Source of the DNA: Pseudomonadota bacterium
GTDB lineage: Bacteria; Pseudomonadota; Alphaproteobacteria; Acetobacterales; Acetobacteraceae
Reading direction: 5' to 3'
DNA length: 64,000 nt
Assembly: GCA_021798915.1 (NCBI GenBank)
Contig: JAJZBM010000006.1
Location: 1 to 64,000 of the forward strand
Positions 63,232-64,000 of the stretch are shown here, piece after piece. How positions within the stretch are numbered: the first letter of the stretch is position 1; each line of letters begins with the position of its first letter. The notes under the pieces are model-generated. The model had not been told where the DNA came from, did no database searches, and saw only the letters and a list, made by a program, of their open reading frames with translations. The translations under genes were made by a program, and so were the position numbers.

Positions 63232-63238
63232 TCGTGAC

Positions 63239-64000
63239 ATGACAGGAAAACTCGCAAACAAGGTTGCCATCGTCACCGGTGGCGCGCGTGGGATCGGGGC
63301 GGCGGTGGCCCGCCGCTATGCCGAGGAAGGGGCGCGCGTCGTGGTGGCGGACCGATTGCTCGAGGACGCGAACGCCGTCGCCATGTCCCTTGGTCACGGC
63401 GCGTTTGCCGTCGCGCTCGATGTCACCGATCCGCAATCCATCGCCGCGATGGTGGAGACAGTGTCGTCACAAGCCGGGCGGATCGATATTCTCGTCAACG
63501 GCGCCGCGGTTTTCGATCTCGCGCCCATCGTCGAAATCACCCGCGAGAGCTACCACAAGGTTTTCCGGGTCAATGTCGAAGGACTCATTTTTACCTTGCA
63601 AGCCGTCGCACGACAGATGATCGCACAGGGGACGGGCGGCAAGATCGTCAATTTCGCATCGCAGGCAGGAAGGCGTGGCGAAGCCCTGGTCTCGGTCTAT
63701 TGCGCGTCGAAAGCGGCGGTCATCAGCTTCACCCAGAGTGCTGGCCTCGCGTTGATCAAACATCGGATCAATGTCAATGCCATCGCGCCCGGTGTCGTCG
63801 ACACGCCGATGTGGGGCGAGGTCGATGCGCTATTCGCCAAATATGAGAATTTGCCGCTCGGCGAGAAAAAGCGCCAGGTTGGTGCGGCGGTTCCCTATGG
63901 ACGCATGGGACGGCCAGAGGATTTGACTGGTATGGCTTTGTTTCTCGCCAGCGATGACGCCGAATATGTCGTCGCGCAAACGTACAACGTCGATGGCGGA
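63239..64000 (+). CDS. SDR sorbitol dehydrogenase-like enzyme, cut by the window end
   Basis: 254 codons visible with no stop before the window ends, in frame to the last base. VAIVTGGARGIGAAVARRYAEEGARVVVADRL, LVNGAAVFDLAPI, IVNFASQAGRRGEALVSVYCASKAAVI and YVVAQTYNVDGG match sorbitol dehydrogenase (SmoS-type, about 257 residues). Only the last few residues are missing. Asp in VVADR suggests NAD+. It follows the previous SDR after 7 bp. Confidence 0.9.
   Translation, partial: MTGKLANKVAIVTGGARGIGAAVARRYAEEGARVVVADRLLEDANAVAMSLGHGAFAVALDVTDPQSIAAMVETVSSQAGRIDILVNGAAVFDLAPIVEITRESYHKVFRVNVEGLIFTLQAVARQMIAQGTGGKIVNFASQAGRRGEALVSVYCASKAAVISFTQSAGLALIKHRINVNAIAPGVVDTPMWGEVDALFAKYENLPLGEKKRQVGAAVPYGRMGRPEDLTGMALFLASDDAEYVVAQTYNVDGG

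Overview
The window is high-GC DNA from an alphaproteobacterium, most like Acetobacteraceae/Rhodospirillales. The signs are the leuS-lptE-holA order, an NDUFA12-MlaD-DUF2155 block, an aerobic-type cobalamin locus with CobN, CobW and CobE, and a polyol ABC system of the smo/mtl type. Gene density is high. Most operon neighbours overlap by 4 bp (ATGA or GTGA), and several convergent pairs overlap at their 3' ends. A bipartite double-hairpin repeat of 106-137 bp occurs five times in full and three times as a half unit, always between genes.

Layout. 1-4031: a truncated tRNA-Lys and a protocatechuate operon (pcaDC fusion, pcaH, pcaG, then pcaB). 4032-6893: an accessory stretch with a class II tRNA-like gene that has a leucine-type body and a UGA anticodon, a small coiled-coil/winged-helix gene, a tRNA-Ile with anticodon UAU, two small phage-like or orphan genes and an S24/LexA-type repressor. 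7032-13754: leuA, a GNAT acetyltransferase, leuS, lptE and holA, followed by a decayed 3' end of an enoyl-CoA hydratase gene. 13977-20837: a secreted beta-helix protein, a soluble PAS chemoreceptor, an MFS transporter, an SDR, a DUF1348 protein and a lipoprotein.

20945-40114 is a nearly continuous cobalamin locus: cobS-cobT-cobB, cbiD, cobL-cobE-cobM, cobK, cobW-cobN-cobH-cobI-cobJ behind a cobalamin riboswitch, cobU-cobO-cobQ, cobD and cobC. It covers corrin ring synthesis, cobalt insertion (CobN only), adenosylation, amidation and nucleotide-loop assembly. CobG, CobF and the chelatase CobS/CobT subunits are not in the window. CbiD stands where CobF would be expected.

40104-49840: a family 9 glycosyltransferase, a coiled-coil porin with a good Pho-box match upstream, a type III ornithine/lysine decarboxylase preceded by an overlapping 56-codon leader ORF, aroQ-accB-accC, and a CoA-transferase A/B pair plus a CaiB/BaiF transferase. 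50027-52450 (minus strand): trehalose-phosphatase, DUF2155, a small orphan, MlaD and NDUFA12. 52569-55724: four overlapping genes (ketosynthase, chain-length-factor-like protein, hotdog dehydratase, ketoreductase) resembling the core of an aryl polyene cluster. 55705-64000: a polyol/ketose utilisation locus with FGGY and PfkB kinases divergent from a SorC-type regulator, then a binding protein, two permeases and two SDR dehydrogenases. The last dehydrogenase is cut by the window end.

No CRISPR array, complete insertion sequence, rRNA or replication origin was seen. The observations I consider most worth following are the odd tRNA pair and its flanking repeats, the double-hairpin repeat family, the decarboxylase leader ORF, the Pho-box porin, and the four-gene ketosynthase cluster.
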